Assembly (NCBI RefSeq): GCF_030814835.1
Contig: NZ_JAUSVS010000002.1
Coordinates: 620,001 to 684,000, forward strand
Reading direction: 5' to 3'
From: Caulobacter ginsengisoli
Lineage (GTDB): Bacteria > Pseudomonadota > Alphaproteobacteria > Caulobacterales > Caulobacteraceae
Length of the DNA: 64,000 bases
Under the pieces are notes generated by a model. The model did no database searches, was not told the DNA's origin, and was given only the letters and a program-made list of their open reading frames with translations. Position 1 is the first letter of the stretch. Each line of letters opens with the position of its first letter. The translations under genes and the position numbers were made by a program. Positions 17,252 to 25,390 of this stretch are shown in pieces.

Positions 17252-17585
17252 GACCCCCCGCGAGGCCGAATACCGTCTGTTCGGCCAGGTTACCCGCGCT
17301 CTTATGGAAGCCGCCGCCCTGCCGGCGGACGACATCCGTGGGCGCATGGACGCGCTGGACTGGAATCGCCGGCTGTGGTCGGCGCTGGCCAGCGACTGCG
17401 CCGAAAGCGGCAACGGCCTGCCCGACGCCCTGCGCGCCTCGATGATCTCCCTCAGCCTCTGGGTCGGCCGCCACACCAGCGCCGTCATCCGCCAGGAGGA
17501 AGAGATCGAGCCGCTGATCGAGATCAACCGCATGATCATGCAGGGCCTGGTCGGCAACAGCGGCGGCGGCGTCGAGGCGGCCTAA
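17211..17585 (+). CDS. flaF: Flagellar biosynthesis regulator FlaF
   Basis: A 124-residue protein, [31 protein letters not shown]..., with the FlaF core [20 protein letters not shown] and [32 protein letters not shown]. FlaF is the positive counterpart of FlbT and promotes flagellin synthesis and secretion in alphaproteobacteria. The ATG at 17211 has GAGAGG upstream and lies inside the end of flbT. A 154-bp inverted-repeat element begins 25 bases after its stop. Confidence 0.95.
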   Translation: MSLQAYQRVAARAETPREAEYRLFGQVTRALMEAAALPADDIRGRMDALDWNRRLWSALASDCAESGNGLPDALRASMISLSLWVGRHTSAVIRQEEEIEPLIEINRMIMQGLVGNSGGGVEAA

Positions 17586-17609
17586 CAAACCTATCCGAAT
17601 AGGGCTCCA

Positions 17610-17763
17610 CCCTTCCTCCTCGATGGAGGAAGGGCAGGGTTGGTGGTGTGTCCGCTGAGCCTGGGTGAAGAGCGTGGGATGGCGCATGCGCCCACCAGCG
17701 TTCAGTCGTAAACGCACTGCAAGCACCACCATCCCCAACCCTTCCTCCATCGAGGAGGAAGGG
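17610..17763. repeat. 154-bp intergenic inverted-repeat element, copy 1
   Basis: Both ends are hairpins built from CCCTTCCTCC and GGAGGAAGGG with a five-base loop (17610-17634 and 17739-17763). The two ends are inverted relative to each other: GGTGGTGTG-type sequence follows the left end and its complement CACCACCAT precedes the right end. The interior (about 17650-17720) is less conserved. A second copy of exactly the same length lies at 28849-29002, also directly after a gene's stop codon. There is no coding capacity; it looks like a REP/BIME- or MITE-type element. Confidence 0.85.
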
Positions 17764-17771
17764 AGCTGGTT

Positions 17772-17788
17772 GGGCAGAACCTGCCGCC
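17772..17788. promoter_or_regulatory. FlbD/ftr-like palindrome upstream of flagellin 1
   Basis: GGGCAGAACCTGCCGCC, centred on GGCAGAACCTGCC, about 105 bases upstream of the sigma-54 promoter at 17888. It resembles the three elements upstream of flagellin 2 (CCCGGCAGAnnnTGCCG). The position suits an enhancer for the sigma-54 activator FlbD; the assignment is by similarity. Confidence 0.5.
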
Positions 17789-17887
17789 CGGCGATTTTGA
17801 CCGCCGGACCTGGCTGTGACCGGTCGTCGCGCCGCACGGTTAACTCAATAAAATCAACAAGATAAACTTCCGCAAACCGCCGCTATC

Positions 17888-17902
17888 TGGCCCGCTCCTT
17901 GC
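17888..17902 (+). promoter_or_regulatory. Sigma-54 promoter of flagellin 1
   Basis: TGGCCCG-CTCC-TTGC is a full match to the -24/-12 layout TGGCnCG-N4-TTGC, 75 bases before the ATG at 17977. Together with 17586-17976 this non-coding stretch holds the 154-bp element, two ftr-like palindromes and this promoter. Confidence 0.9.
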
Positions 17903-17930
17903 GTGTGCCTGCGCGAGCAAGAACGCTCGT

Positions 17931-17944
17931 CCGGCAAAAGCCGG
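17931..17944. promoter_or_regulatory. ftr-like palindrome in the flagellin 1 leader
   Basis: CCGGC-AAAA-GCCGG is a perfect inverted repeat 28 bases downstream of the sigma-54 -12 element and 32 bases before the start codon. It could be an FlbD site or, in the RNA, a small hairpin in the leader, the region where FlbT acts in Caulobacter. The sequence alone does not decide. Confidence 0.5.
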
Positions 17945-17976
17945 AATGCACCCTTCCAGAATGGATGGACACTCTG

Positions 17977-18810
17977 ATGGCTATGAACTCAGTCAACACC
18001 AATGTCGGCGCTCTCGTGGCGCTGCAGAACCTCAACGCGACGAACTCGGAATTGTCGAAGACCCAATCCCGCATCAACACCGGCAAGAAGGTGGCGAGCG
18101 CCAAGGACGATGGGGCTACCTGGGCGATCGCCCAGTCCCAGCGCGCCAACAGCCAGTCGCTGAACGCCGTGCAGGATTCGCTGAACCGTGGCCGCTCCGT
18201 CATCGACGTGGCTGTCGCGGCCGGCGAGTCGGTCTCCGACCTGCTGCTGAGCATGAAGGAAAAGGCACTGGCCGCGTCGGACGCTTCGCTCGACTCGACC
18301 AGCCGCGCCGCTCTGAACGAGGACTTCAAGGCCCTGCGCGACCAGATCGGCAAGGCCGTGTCGAACGCCGATTTCAATGGGACCAATCTCATCAAGACCG
18401 GCGCGACCTCGATCCAGGCCCTCGCCAACGCCGACGGCAGCTCCAAGCTGACGGTCGGCGCCGAGGTCCTGGCCCTGGGCGGTTCGATCGTCACGGTGGC
18501 TGCCGCCGGCACCATCGGCACGGTGACCACGGCCACGGCCATGATCACCACGGTCGGCACCTCCATCACCAACGTGGGCGCGTCTCTCGCCCGCCTGGGC
18601 ACCAAGGCCAAGGCTTTCGACCTGCACTCCGCTTTTGTTACGAAGCTGCAGGACGCCCTGGACGCCGGTGTGGGTAACCTGGTCGACGCCGACCTGGCCA
18701 AGGAAAGCGCCAAGCTCCAGGCTCTGCAAACCAAGCAGCAGCTGGGGGTCCAGGCTCTCTCCATCGCCAACCAGTCGAGCCAGTCCCTGCTGTCGCTCTT
18801 CCGCGGCTAG
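17977..18810 (+). CDS. Flagellin (first of three)
   Basis: A 277-residue flagellin beginning [30 protein letters not shown]. The N-terminal D0/D1 helices include [22 protein letters not shown] and the C-terminal helix [42 protein letters not shown]. The variable middle is short and rich in Ala, Thr and Val, as in Caulobacter flagellins, with no D2/D3 domains. It forms the extracellular filament and is secreted by the flagellar export system without a signal peptide. Transcription is from the sigma-54 promoter at 17888 and ends at two tandem terminators. It is nearly identical in both terminal regions to the next flagellin, so it belongs to the fljJ/K/L set; I cannot tell which letter applies. 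Confidence 0.95.
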   Translation: MAMNSVNTNVGALVALQNLNATNSELSKTQSRINTGKKVASAKDDGATWAIAQSQRANSQSLNAVQDSLNRGRSVIDVAVAAGESVSDLLLSMKEKALAASDASLDSTSRAALNEDFKALRDQIGKAVSNADFNGTNLIKTGATSIQALANADGSSKLTVGAEVLALGGSIVTVAAAGTIGTVTTATAMITTVGTSITNVGASLARLGTKAKAFDLHSAFVTKLQDALDAGVGNLVDADLAKESAKLQALQTKQQLGVQALSIANQSSQSLLSLFRG

Positions 18811-18817
18811 TCGCGAC

Positions 18818-18858
18818 GCCGGGCGGTCTCCATCTGGGGACCGCCCGGCAGACTTTTT
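18818..18858 (+). terminator. Terminator 1 after flagellin 1
   Basis: An 11-bp perfect stem, GCCGGGCGGTC paired with GACCGCCCGGC, with a 10-base loop, followed by GACTTTTT. It starts eight bases after the flagellin stop. Confidence 0.88.
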
Positions 18859-18871
18859 AGACTGATGATCG

Positions 18872-18893
18872 GGGGCCTTCGGGGCCCCTTTTT
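18872..18893 (+). terminator. Terminator 2 after flagellin 1
   Basis: GGGGCC-TTCGG-GGCCCC followed by five T residues, only 14 bases after the first terminator. The pair would isolate flagellin 1 from the sigma-54 unit of flagellin 2. Confidence 0.75.
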
Positions 18894-18928
18894 CGTTTGG
18901 GCCGATGGCTGGGCCGATCCTCCGCATA

Positions 18929-19002
18929 CCCGGCAGAGTTTGCCCCGGCATCCGCCCGGCAGAAATTGCCGTCCTGGAGGCCCCACCCGGCAGAAGCTGC
19001 CG
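18929..19002. promoter_or_regulatory. Cluster of three FlbD/ftr-like elements upstream of flagellin 2
   Basis: Three similar palindromes start at 18929 (CCCGGCAGAGTTTGCCCC), 18955 (CCCGGCAGAAATTGCCG) and 18986 (CCCGGCAGAAGCTGCCG). They lie 75-150 bases upstream of the sigma-54 promoter at 19076, the usual range for enhancer sites. The Caulobacter activator FlbD recognises ftr elements of this general form. The rest of the 351-base gap 18811-19161 holds two terminators, this cluster, an AT-rich patch at 19016-19056 and the promoter; no gene is visible. Confidence 0.65.
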
Positions 19003-19075
19003 CTTCCGACAGGCTTAATAGACCAATAACGTATATATTTCAAATAGTTGCTAGAATTGCCTAGTGTGGCGGAAC

Positions 19076-19090
19076 TGGCCCGACCCTTGC
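19076..19090 (+). promoter_or_regulatory. Sigma-54 promoter of flagellin 2
   Basis: TGGCCCG-ACCC-TTGC, a full -24/-12 match 72 bases before the ATG at 19162, almost the same distance as for flagellin 1. The transcribed leader contains GAGC-AAAAA-GCTC, a short inverted repeat at about 19103-19115. Confidence 0.9.
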
Positions 19091-19161
19091 TTCTGCTATC
19101 CTGAGCAAAAAGCTCCCGGCAGTCAAAATGACGTCGGACACCTTGAATGAGGAATACCAAA

Positions 19162-19992
19162 ATGGCGCTGAACAGCGTTAACACCAACGTCGGTGCGATG
19201 GTCGCACTGCAAAACCTGAACTCCACCAACAACGAGCTCAACACCGTTCAATCCCGCATCAACACGGGCAAGAAGGTGGCGTCCGCCAAGGACAACGGCG
19301 CGGTCTGGGCCATCGCTCAATCGCAACGTGGCACTTCGCAGTCCCTGAACGCGGTCAAAGACTCGATCATGCGTGGTCAGTCCACCATCGACGTGGCTGT
19401 CGCCGCCGGTGAATCCGTTTCCGACCTGCTGGTCAGCATGAAGGAAAAGGCCCTGGCCGCTTCGGACGCCTCGCTGGACTCCACCAGCCGCGCTGCTCTG
19501 AACGAAGACTTCAAGGCTCTTCGTGACCAGATCGGCAAGGCCGTGTCGAACGCCGACTTCAACGGCTCGAACATGATCAAGGCCAGCGGCACGACCATCT
19601 ACGCCCTGGCTAACGCGGACGGCAGCTCCAAGATCACGGTTGCCGCCCAGTCGCTGGCTCTCGGCGGCTCCAACGTGACGGTCGCCGCGGCCGGCACCAT
19701 CGGCACCGTGACCACCGCCACGGCGATGATCGCGACCGTGACCACCTCGATCGCCAACGTCGGCTCGGCCCTGGCCAAGCTGGGCACCGGCGCCAAGGCG
19801 CTGGACTCGCACCTCAGCTTCGTCGGCAAGCTCCAGGACGCTCTGGACGCCGGTGTTGGCAACCTGGTTGACGCTGACCTCGCGAAGGAAAGCGCCAAGC
19901 TGCAGGCCCTGCAAACCAAGCAACAGCTCGGCGTGCAGGCTCTGTCGATCGCCAACCAGTCGAGCTCGTCCCTGCTGGGCCTGTTCCGCTAG
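19162..19992 (+). CDS. Flagellin (second of three)
   Basis: A 276-residue flagellin beginning [23 protein letters not shown] and ending [26 protein letters not shown]. It matches flagellin 1 almost throughout, including identical blocks such as [35 protein letters not shown]. The pair therefore arose by recent duplication or is kept alike by gene conversion. The ATG at 19162 is preferred over 19147 because GAGGA sits eight bases upstream and the protein then starts with the family MALNS. Its codon choice is slightly biased to frequent codons, as expected for an abundant protein. It has its own sigma-54 promoter and a terminator at 20009. Confidence 0.95.
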   Translation: MALNSVNTNVGAMVALQNLNSTNNELNTVQSRINTGKKVASAKDNGAVWAIAQSQRGTSQSLNAVKDSIMRGQSTIDVAVAAGESVSDLLVSMKEKALAASDASLDSTSRAALNEDFKALRDQIGKAVSNADFNGSNMIKASGTTIYALANADGSSKITVAAQSLALGGSNVTVAAAGTIGTVTTATAMIATVTTSIANVGSALAKLGTGAKALDSHLSFVGKLQDALDAGVGNLVDADLAKESAKLQALQTKQQLGVQALSIANQSSSSLLGLFR

Positions 19993-20008
19993 GACCAGCC
20001 CTGAAAAA

Positions 20009-20041
20009 GGAGGCGGGCGAGTTTTGCCCGCCTCCGATTTT
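20009..20041 (+). terminator. Terminator after flagellin 2
   Basis: A perfect 10-bp stem, GGAGGCGGGC paired with GCCCGCCTCC, a seven-base loop (GAGTTTT), then GATTTT. Confidence 0.88.
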
Positions 20042-20121
20042 CCCCAAAAACCCGCCCGCCAGACATCAGAACCATTGGGGGGCAAGGAGACGCCGGTCTC
20101 TAACCGCCGGCGACAGGAGAG

Positions 20122-20409
20122 ATGAGCAACTCGGTCGCATTTCCCGTTCCCGCACCGGAACCCTTGAGCCAGCCTGTGCTGGGCCAGGGCCCGTCGGGAG
20201 CCAGTGCGTCCCAGGTCAACGCCTCGGTCCAGACCGCGCCCGATCTGCGCCTGGTCATCGAGGAGGATCCGGTGTCCGGGTCCTACATCTACAAGACCCT
20301 CGACCGCCGGACCGGCGAGGTCGTCCAGCAGCTGCCGCGCGAAGAAGTGCTGCGACTGAAGGACGCGTCGGTCTACGTGCCGGGGCAGATGGCGGACACC
20401 ACGACCTGA
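20122..20409 (+). CDS. flaG: FlaG family protein
   Basis: A 95-residue protein. The C-terminal half is the FlaG core (DLRLVIEEDPVSGSYIYKTLDRRTGEVVQQLPREEVLRLKD). The first 40 residues are a low-complexity Pro/Ser/Gln-rich leader. FlaG is linked to filament length and flagellin assembly in several bacteria. ACAGGAGAG directly precedes the ATG. It sits between flagellins 2 and 3 with no sigma-54 match just upstream. Confidence 0.88.
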   Translation: MSNSVAFPVPAPEPLSQPVLGQGPSGASASQVNASVQTAPDLRLVIEEDPVSGSYIYKTLDRRTGEVVQQLPREEVLRLKDASVYVPGQMADTTT

Positions 20410-20590
20410 TGACGCAGCAATAGGCGGGCCTTCCGCCCTGGCGACTTATCGCCCCTAACCGGCGTCGCACCAGCGGCGGCGGCCATCACGGTTTCCGGTC
20501 GTTAACCATACGCATACCAAGTCCGCCTAGTCCTTGAGGCTGGGCGGCGAGCAATAGGCGACTCACCACCCACCTCAGAAGGAGCGGGTC

Positions 20591-21421
20591 GTGACGATCA
20601 GCGTTAACACCAACCAGTCGGCGCTGATTGCGCTTCAGAACCTCAACAAGACCAACGACGATCTGGCTCTGTCCCAGAACCGCATCTCGACCGGCTTGAA
20701 GGTGCAGGGGCCCAAGGACAACGCCTCGGTCTGGGGCATCGCCCAGGCGCAGCGGGCCGATATCGGGGCGCTGAGCGCGGTCAAGATGAGCCTGGATCGG
20801 GCGACCTCGATCTCCGACGTCTCGATGGCGGCGGGCGAATCGATCTCCGACCTGCTCAACCAGCTCAAGGAAAAGGTGGTCTCGGCGATGGATCCGTCGC
20901 TGGATCCGTCCTCGCGCACGGCGCTGAACGCCGACTACAAGGCCCTGATCAAGCAGATCAGCCAGATCACCAAGGACGCCGATTTCGACGGCGCCAACAT
21001 GCTGGACGGCACCAATACCGGCATCCGCTTCATCGCCAACGCCGACGCCAACAGCTTCATCACGCTCGCCGCGCAGAATCTGACGCTGGGCGGTTCGCTG
21101 ATCTCGATGACCGCGACCTCCTCGATCGGCACGGTGACCCTGGCCACCGCCATCCTGGCCCAGCTCGACACCTCGATCGGCAAGGTCAACCAGGCGCTCG
21201 GCGACATGGGCGCCCAGGCCAAGCAGATCGAGGCGCACAACACCTTTGTCACCAAGCTGAGCGACGTGCTCAACACCGGGGTCGGCAACCTGGTCGACGC
21301 CGACATGGCCAAGGAAAGCGCCAAGCTGCAGGCCCTGCAGGTCCAGCAGCAGCTGGGCGCCCAGGCGCTGTCGATTGCCAACCAGGCCCCGCAGGTGATC
21401 CTCTCGCTCTTCAAGGGCTGA
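20591..21421 (+). CDS. Flagellin (third, divergent)
   Basis: A 276-residue flagellin beginning MTISVNTNQSALIALQNLNKTNDDLALSQ and ending [24 protein letters not shown]. The terminal helices are clearly flagellin ([26 protein letters not shown]). It nevertheless differs from the other two at many positions, including an Asp-rich hinge in the middle. The start is a GTG with AAGGAG upstream. I see no TGGC-N8-TTGC element in 20410-20590, so its promoter type may differ from flagellins 1 and 2. It probably corresponds to the minor, base-proximal flagellin, an inference from divergence and promoter difference. Confidence 0.93.
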   Translation: MTISVNTNQSALIALQNLNKTNDDLALSQNRISTGLKVQGPKDNASVWGIAQAQRADIGALSAVKMSLDRATSISDVSMAAGESISDLLNQLKEKVVSAMDPSLDPSSRTALNADYKALIKQISQITKDADFDGANMLDGTNTGIRFIANADANSFITLAAQNLTLGGSLISMTATSSIGTVTLATAILAQLDTSIGKVNQALGDMGAQAKQIEAHNTFVTKLSDVLNTGVGNLVDADMAKESAKLQALQVQQQLGAQALSIANQAPQVILSLFKG

Positions 21422-21449
21422 TTCAAAGCCCATCGTCGGGACTTGAGGC

Positions 21450-22004
21450 ATGATCGAGCTGCGCGACCTGGTCGCCGAGGACGAGGCGCGTCTGTTCGAG
21501 TGGCGCGCCGAGCCCGAGGTCGACCGCTGGATGTCGGACGCGGCCTTCCCCGACCGCGCCGCCCACAGGCGCTGGTTCGACGCCCTGGGCGATGACGCCG
21601 ACGTGCGCGGCTGGATGATCCAGCGCGACGGCCGCCCCTCGGGTCTTCTCACATTAAGCGGTCTGACCAGCCACCATCGCCGGGCCGAATGGAACTGGTT
21701 CGTGGGCGACGCCGAGGCGCGGGGCAGGGGCGTCGGCCGGGCCGCTCAGGTGCTGGGCCTGGAGCGGGCTTTCGGGACATTGGGACTGCACAAGGTCTGG
21801 GCCGAGGTGATGGCCGACAACGACGCGGCCCTGAAGATGCTGGGCGCCACAGGCTTCCGTCGCGAGGGCTATCTGCGCGGTCACGTCATGAAGGCGGGGG
21901 CGGCGAAGGACGTGGTGCTTCTGGGCATCCTGGCCGACGAATGGGCGGCGCGGCGCGGGGTGATGCTGAAGGAACTCCACAGCGCCGGGCTGATCGCGGC
22001 CTGA
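21450..22004 (+). CDS. pseH: GNAT acetyltransferase, PseH/FlmH-like (flagellin sugar biosynthesis)
   Basis: A 184-residue GNAT protein. It shows the PseH pattern: RDLVAEDEARLFEWRAEPEVDRWM at the N terminus, GWMIQRDGRPSGLLTLS, AEWNWFVGDAEARGRGVGRAAQVLGLERAF (acetyl-CoA loop) and KVWAEVMADNDAALKMLGATGFRREG. PseH acetylates the UDP-diamino-sugar precursor of pseudaminic acid, the sugar attached to flagellin. Its position 28 bases after flagellin 3 and near flmG supports the flagellar role. A RimJ/RimL-type protein acetyltransferase is the alternative but less likely. Confidence 0.72.
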   Translation: MIELRDLVAEDEARLFEWRAEPEVDRWMSDAAFPDRAAHRRWFDALGDDADVRGWMIQRDGRPSGLLTLSGLTSHHRRAEWNWFVGDAEARGRGVGRAAQVLGLERAFGTLGLHKVWAEVMADNDAALKMLGATGFRREGYLRGHVMKAGAAKDVVLLGILADEWAARRGVMLKELHSAGLIAA

Positions 22005-22083
22005 CCTGAGCGAGATTCCACCGCAAGGCGCCCAGCCGGCTGGATGTCGCCACCCAGCCGAAACCAGACCACGCGCCGACCGG

Positions 22084-22419
22084 TCAGCGAGAGGCCTGAA
22101 CGCTGACGCCGAGCGGGTTGCGCTTCTCGTTCCGCAAGGCTTCGGTCAGCGAGGGGGCCCCGACGGCGGCGACGGCGCTGGCCGTGGCGCCGTTATAGCA
22201 CTCGTCGAAACGCTCGATCGCCTCGATAGCGGTCTCGCCGGTCTGGCGAATGCGGTGCAGCAGCACCCGGGCGTCGCCCGCCTTGCTCAGATCGAGGTCG
22301 GCATAGCTCACCCGCTCCATGAGCGTCTTGCCGTCGGCGGCGGAGGCGGCCTGGGCGGCCGGAGCGATCAGGGCGGCGGCGGCCATGGCCGCCAGGATCA
22401 GGGTCTTTTTCGAGGTCAT
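22084..22419 (-). CDS. UrcA family secreted protein
   Basis: A 111-residue protein with a signal peptide (MTSKKTLILAAMAAAALIAPAAQAASA) and the UrcA core VSYADLDLSKAGDARVLLHRIRQ, with one Cys later (FDECYNGATASAVAAV). Family members are small periplasmic proteins of unknown function, common in Caulobacterales and Sphingomonadales. AAGGAG precedes the ATG at 22419. It converges on the acetyltransferase gene across an 79-base gap without a clear terminator. Confidence 0.82.
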   Translation of the reverse strand: MTSKKTLILAAMAAAALIAPAAQAASAADGKTLMERVSYADLDLSKAGDARVLLHRIRQTGETAIEAIERFDECYNGATASAVAAVGAPSLTEALRNEKRNPLGVSVQASR

Positions 22420-22591
22420 CTCTAGGTCTCCTTGCCCCCGGACTGGGGGTGTTGGTCGGCCTTACGATGTAAAAACTTCACTGGATCACAGCCGCTCACC
22501 GGCCGGCGCCAATCTGCTCGCGCCTTAACCTCCTATCAGGGCTGCCGAGTCACAATGGCCGCGGGGGCGTGTGGCCTCTTAAGGCAAACCT

Positions 22592-25345
22592 GTGGCCATC
22601 GGCATCGATAGCAGCGTTCTGTTGGGCTACTACCAGTCGCGCACCAGCGGCGGGTCGTTGCTGGCCGCCGCCACGGGCGGAACCAGCGGCGCTGTGGTCA
22701 ATGGCAAGCGCATCTATGCCCCGACCGCGCCCTGGGCGACCGGCTCGTCCGCGCCCAAGATGGCCGACCTCACCAAGCAGGTCCTGGCCGGCCACCGGTT
22801 CATCGACGAGAACGCCGCCCAACTGGACCTGCCGGGCGCCAGCGCCGACTACAAGAAGCTGTTCGCCCTCTATCAGGGGCTGAACGCCCTGAACGGGGTG
22901 GTCGAACAGGCCAACGCCAAAACCACCTCGGCCCTGGAAATGACCGGCCTGACCCGGGCCTTCACCCGCGGGCTGAAGGACACCGTCGCCTATGCCGATA
23001 CGGTCAAGCTGGATGATATCCGCCTGACCCGGGGCACGGCGATGATCACCGATCGCACCAAGGTGGGCGTGCCCAGGCCGGACTACACCTACACCACCGA
23101 CACTATCGAGACCGGCCATGTCACCGATCCGGTCGACGCCTTCCAGGGCGCGGTCGCCTTCACCATCCAGGTCAAGCGGCTGAACGTCACCCAGAACCTG
23201 GACATCAACCTGGCCGACATGGGCTCGACGCCCCGCTCGATGAGCAATGTCACCAGCTACATCAATTCCAAGCTGGAGGCGGCGGGACTGCACAGCCGCT
23301 TCTCGATCGCCCGCACCCCGGGCGAGGTCAAGACGGTCAAGGTCGGGACCACCAGCGTCACTCTGCCGGCCGAGGCCGACAAGCTGGCCTTCAAGATCAC
23401 CGGCGACTCGGCCGAACAACTGACCTTCTCGGCGGCGGCGACCACTCCGGCCGTCTATATCGCCTCGACCTCGGGCAATCCCGACCCGGACAAGAACACC
23501 AAGACCGACGATGCGGTCTATCAGAACAAGCTGATGAAGCTGGACACCGGCGTCACCGGCGACGGCGCCCAGCTGTTCAACCAGACGCTCGAGAAATCCA
23601 TCAAGCAGGTGCGGACCAGCCAAACCACCGCCGACGGCTCGGTCTATGTGCTGGCCGACGTCAACGGCGCGGTCGACGGCCAGACCCTGCAGGGCACGAC
23701 CGATGTCGCCCTGATCAAGTACGACTCGGCCGGCAAGATCATCTTCACCCGCACCCTGGGGGCGGCGGACGAGGCTCAGGGGCTGAACCTGGCGGTCTCG
23801 GCCGACGGCAAGGTGGCGGTGGCCGGCAAGGTCACCGGCGACCTGCTGGGCGCGACGAACGGGGCGCTGAATTCCGGGGCGGACACCGGCCTCAGCGACA
23901 GCTTCGTCACCCTCTACGACGACAAGGGCGACGAGATTTGGACCCAGCGGCGCGGGGCGCTGCAGCAGGACGAGGCCACGGCCGTGGGCTTCGGCGCCGA
24001 CGGCACCGTCTATGTGGGCGGCCGCACCAAATCGACCCTGCCCGGCGGCGGAACCACCGCCGGCGGCTGGGATGGCTATATCACCGGCATCGGCACGACG
24101 TCGAAGGGCCTGCCCACCGTCAAGTTCACCCAGCAGTTCGGCGGGACGGGCGATGAAGGGGTCACGGACCTGGTCGTCAACGGCTCGCAGGTGATCGTGG
24201 CCGGCAAGGATGGCCAGAACGCCGTGCTACGCAGCTTCGACGTCAGCGGCGCGGCGCCGACCCTGACCGCCACCCGCGACCTCGGCGACCTGCAGGGCGG
24301 CAACATCGCCGGCCTCAAGCTCGACGGCGGCCAGCTCTACATCGCCGGGGCGACCCGCAACGGCGCGCTGGCGGTCGGCAATCCCGGCGTCGCCTACACT
24401 GGCGGCATGGACGCCTACGCTGCGCGGATCTCCACCGATCTGACCAGCACCGCCTCCGACCGCCTCTCCTATTTCGGCGGGGCCGAGGACGACACCGTCA
24501 CCACCATGGCCGTAGCGAACGGCCAGGTCTGGGTGGCCGGCAAGGCGGGGTTGCATCTGCCCGGCGTCGTCGATATCGGCGCCAATGACGGCTACATGGC
24601 CCAGATCAACATGGCGACCGGGACGACCGCCGCCGCCCAGCGGATCACCGGCAAGGACGGCTACACCACCCCCACCTCGATCGCCGTCGACGCCAGCGGC
24701 GCCTCGGCGCTCGACAAGCTGGGCCTGCCCAAGGGCGCGCTGACCTATACCGACTCCCAGAAGATCGTTTCGGCGACCTCGGCCCGGGCCGGCGACCAGT
24801 TCCAGATCCGCACCAGCGTCGGCGGAGCTCTGACCACGGTCACTTTGGAGGCCAACGACACCCTGGACACCCTGAAGACCAAGGTGGCCCGGGCTGCCGG
24901 CTACAAGGCCAAGGTCGAGGTGGTCAGCGACAGCGGCGTCAAGCGCCTGAAGATCAGCCCCGCCACCGACACTTCCAGCGTCGAGATCCTGCCCGGCAAG
25001 GGCAGCAAGGACCTGCTGGCCGCCATCGGCCTGGACCAGGGCGTGGTGCGCAACACCATCTTCAAGGACGGCAAGTCCCAGTCGGCCGACGGCAAGGGCA
25101 ACGTCTATGGCCTGTCGCTGACCACCGACCTGGATATTTCGACGGCCGACGCCCGCAAGGCGACCCTGGCGGCCCTCTCCACGGCCTTGGGCGCGATCCG
25201 CTCGGCCTATCGCGATCTGGAATCGGCCGCCAAGCCGAAACCCCCCGAATCCAAGGGCGGCGCCAGCGGGCCTGTGCCGGCCTATCTGACCAACCAGGTG
25301 GCCAATTATCAGGCGGCGCTTGACCGACTGACCGGCGGCGGCTGA
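22592..25345 (+). CDS. flaEY: Large FlaEY-like flagellar regulatory protein
   Basis: A 917-residue protein starting MAIGIDSSVLLGYYQSRTSGG. The middle, about residues 340-720, contains repeated beta-propeller-like blades. Examples are VYVLADVNGAVDGQTLQGTTDVALIKYDSAGK, VAVAGKVTGDLLGATNG...SDSFVTLYDDKGDEIWTQRRG and VYVGGRTKSTLPGGG...GWDGYITGIG, a pattern like SBBP repeats. There is no signal peptide. Caulobacter has a large regulatory protein FlaEY next to its flagellin genes; size, N terminus and location fit, from memory. The start is GTG with AAGG upstream. Its molecular job is not evident; control of flagellin or filament assembly is the family expectation. Confidence 0.65.
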   Translation: MAIGIDSSVLLGYYQSRTSGGSLLAAATGGTSGAVVNGKRIYAPTAPWATGSSAPKMADLTKQVLAGHRFIDENAAQLDLPGASADYKKLFALYQGLNALNGVVEQANAKTTSALEMTGLTRAFTRGLKDTVAYADTVKLDDIRLTRGTAMITDRTKVGVPRPDYTYTTDTIETGHVTDPVDAFQGAVAFTIQVKRLNVTQNLDINLADMGSTPRSMSNVTSYINSKLEAAGLHSRFSIARTPGEVKTVKVGTTSVTLPAEADKLAFKITGDSAEQLTFSAAATTPAVYIASTSGNPDPDKNTKTDDAVYQNKLMKLDTGVTGDGAQLFNQTLEKSIKQVRTSQTTADGSVYVLADVNGAVDGQTLQGTTDVALIKYDSAGKIIFTRTLGAADEAQGLNLAVSADGKVAVAGKVTGDLLGATNGALNSGADTGLSDSFVTLYDDKGDEIWTQRRGALQQDEATAVGFGADGTVYVGGRTKSTLPGGGTTAGGWDGYITGIGTTSKGLPTVKFTQQFGGTGDEGVTDLVVNGSQVIVAGKDGQNAVLRSFDVSGAAPTLTATRDLGDLQGGNIAGLKLDGGQLYIAGATRNGALAVGNPGVAYTGGMDAYAARISTDLTSTASDRLSYFGGAEDDTVTTMAVANGQVWVAGKAGLHLPGVVDIGANDGYMAQINMATGTTAAAQRITGKDGYTTPTSIAVDASGASALDKLGLPKGALTYTDSQKIVSATSARAGDQFQIRTSVGGALTTVTLEANDTLDTLKTKVARAAGYKAKVEVVSDSGVKRLKISPATDTSSVEILPGKGSKDLLAAIGLDQGVVRNTIFKDGKSQSADGKGNVYGLSLTTDLDISTADARKATLAALSTALGAIRSAYRDLESAAKPKPPESKGGASGPVPAYLTNQVANYQAALDRLTGGG

Positions 25346-25390
25346 AGCTGGCGCCTTGAAAGCGCCGGGCGCGCGGGCTAGCGGTTCGCT

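Noticed and set aside
20410-20590. Possible sigma-54 promoter for the third flagellin
   Set aside because: TGG-N9-GC at about 20440 has the wrong spacing and lacks the TTGC block, so I do not call it.
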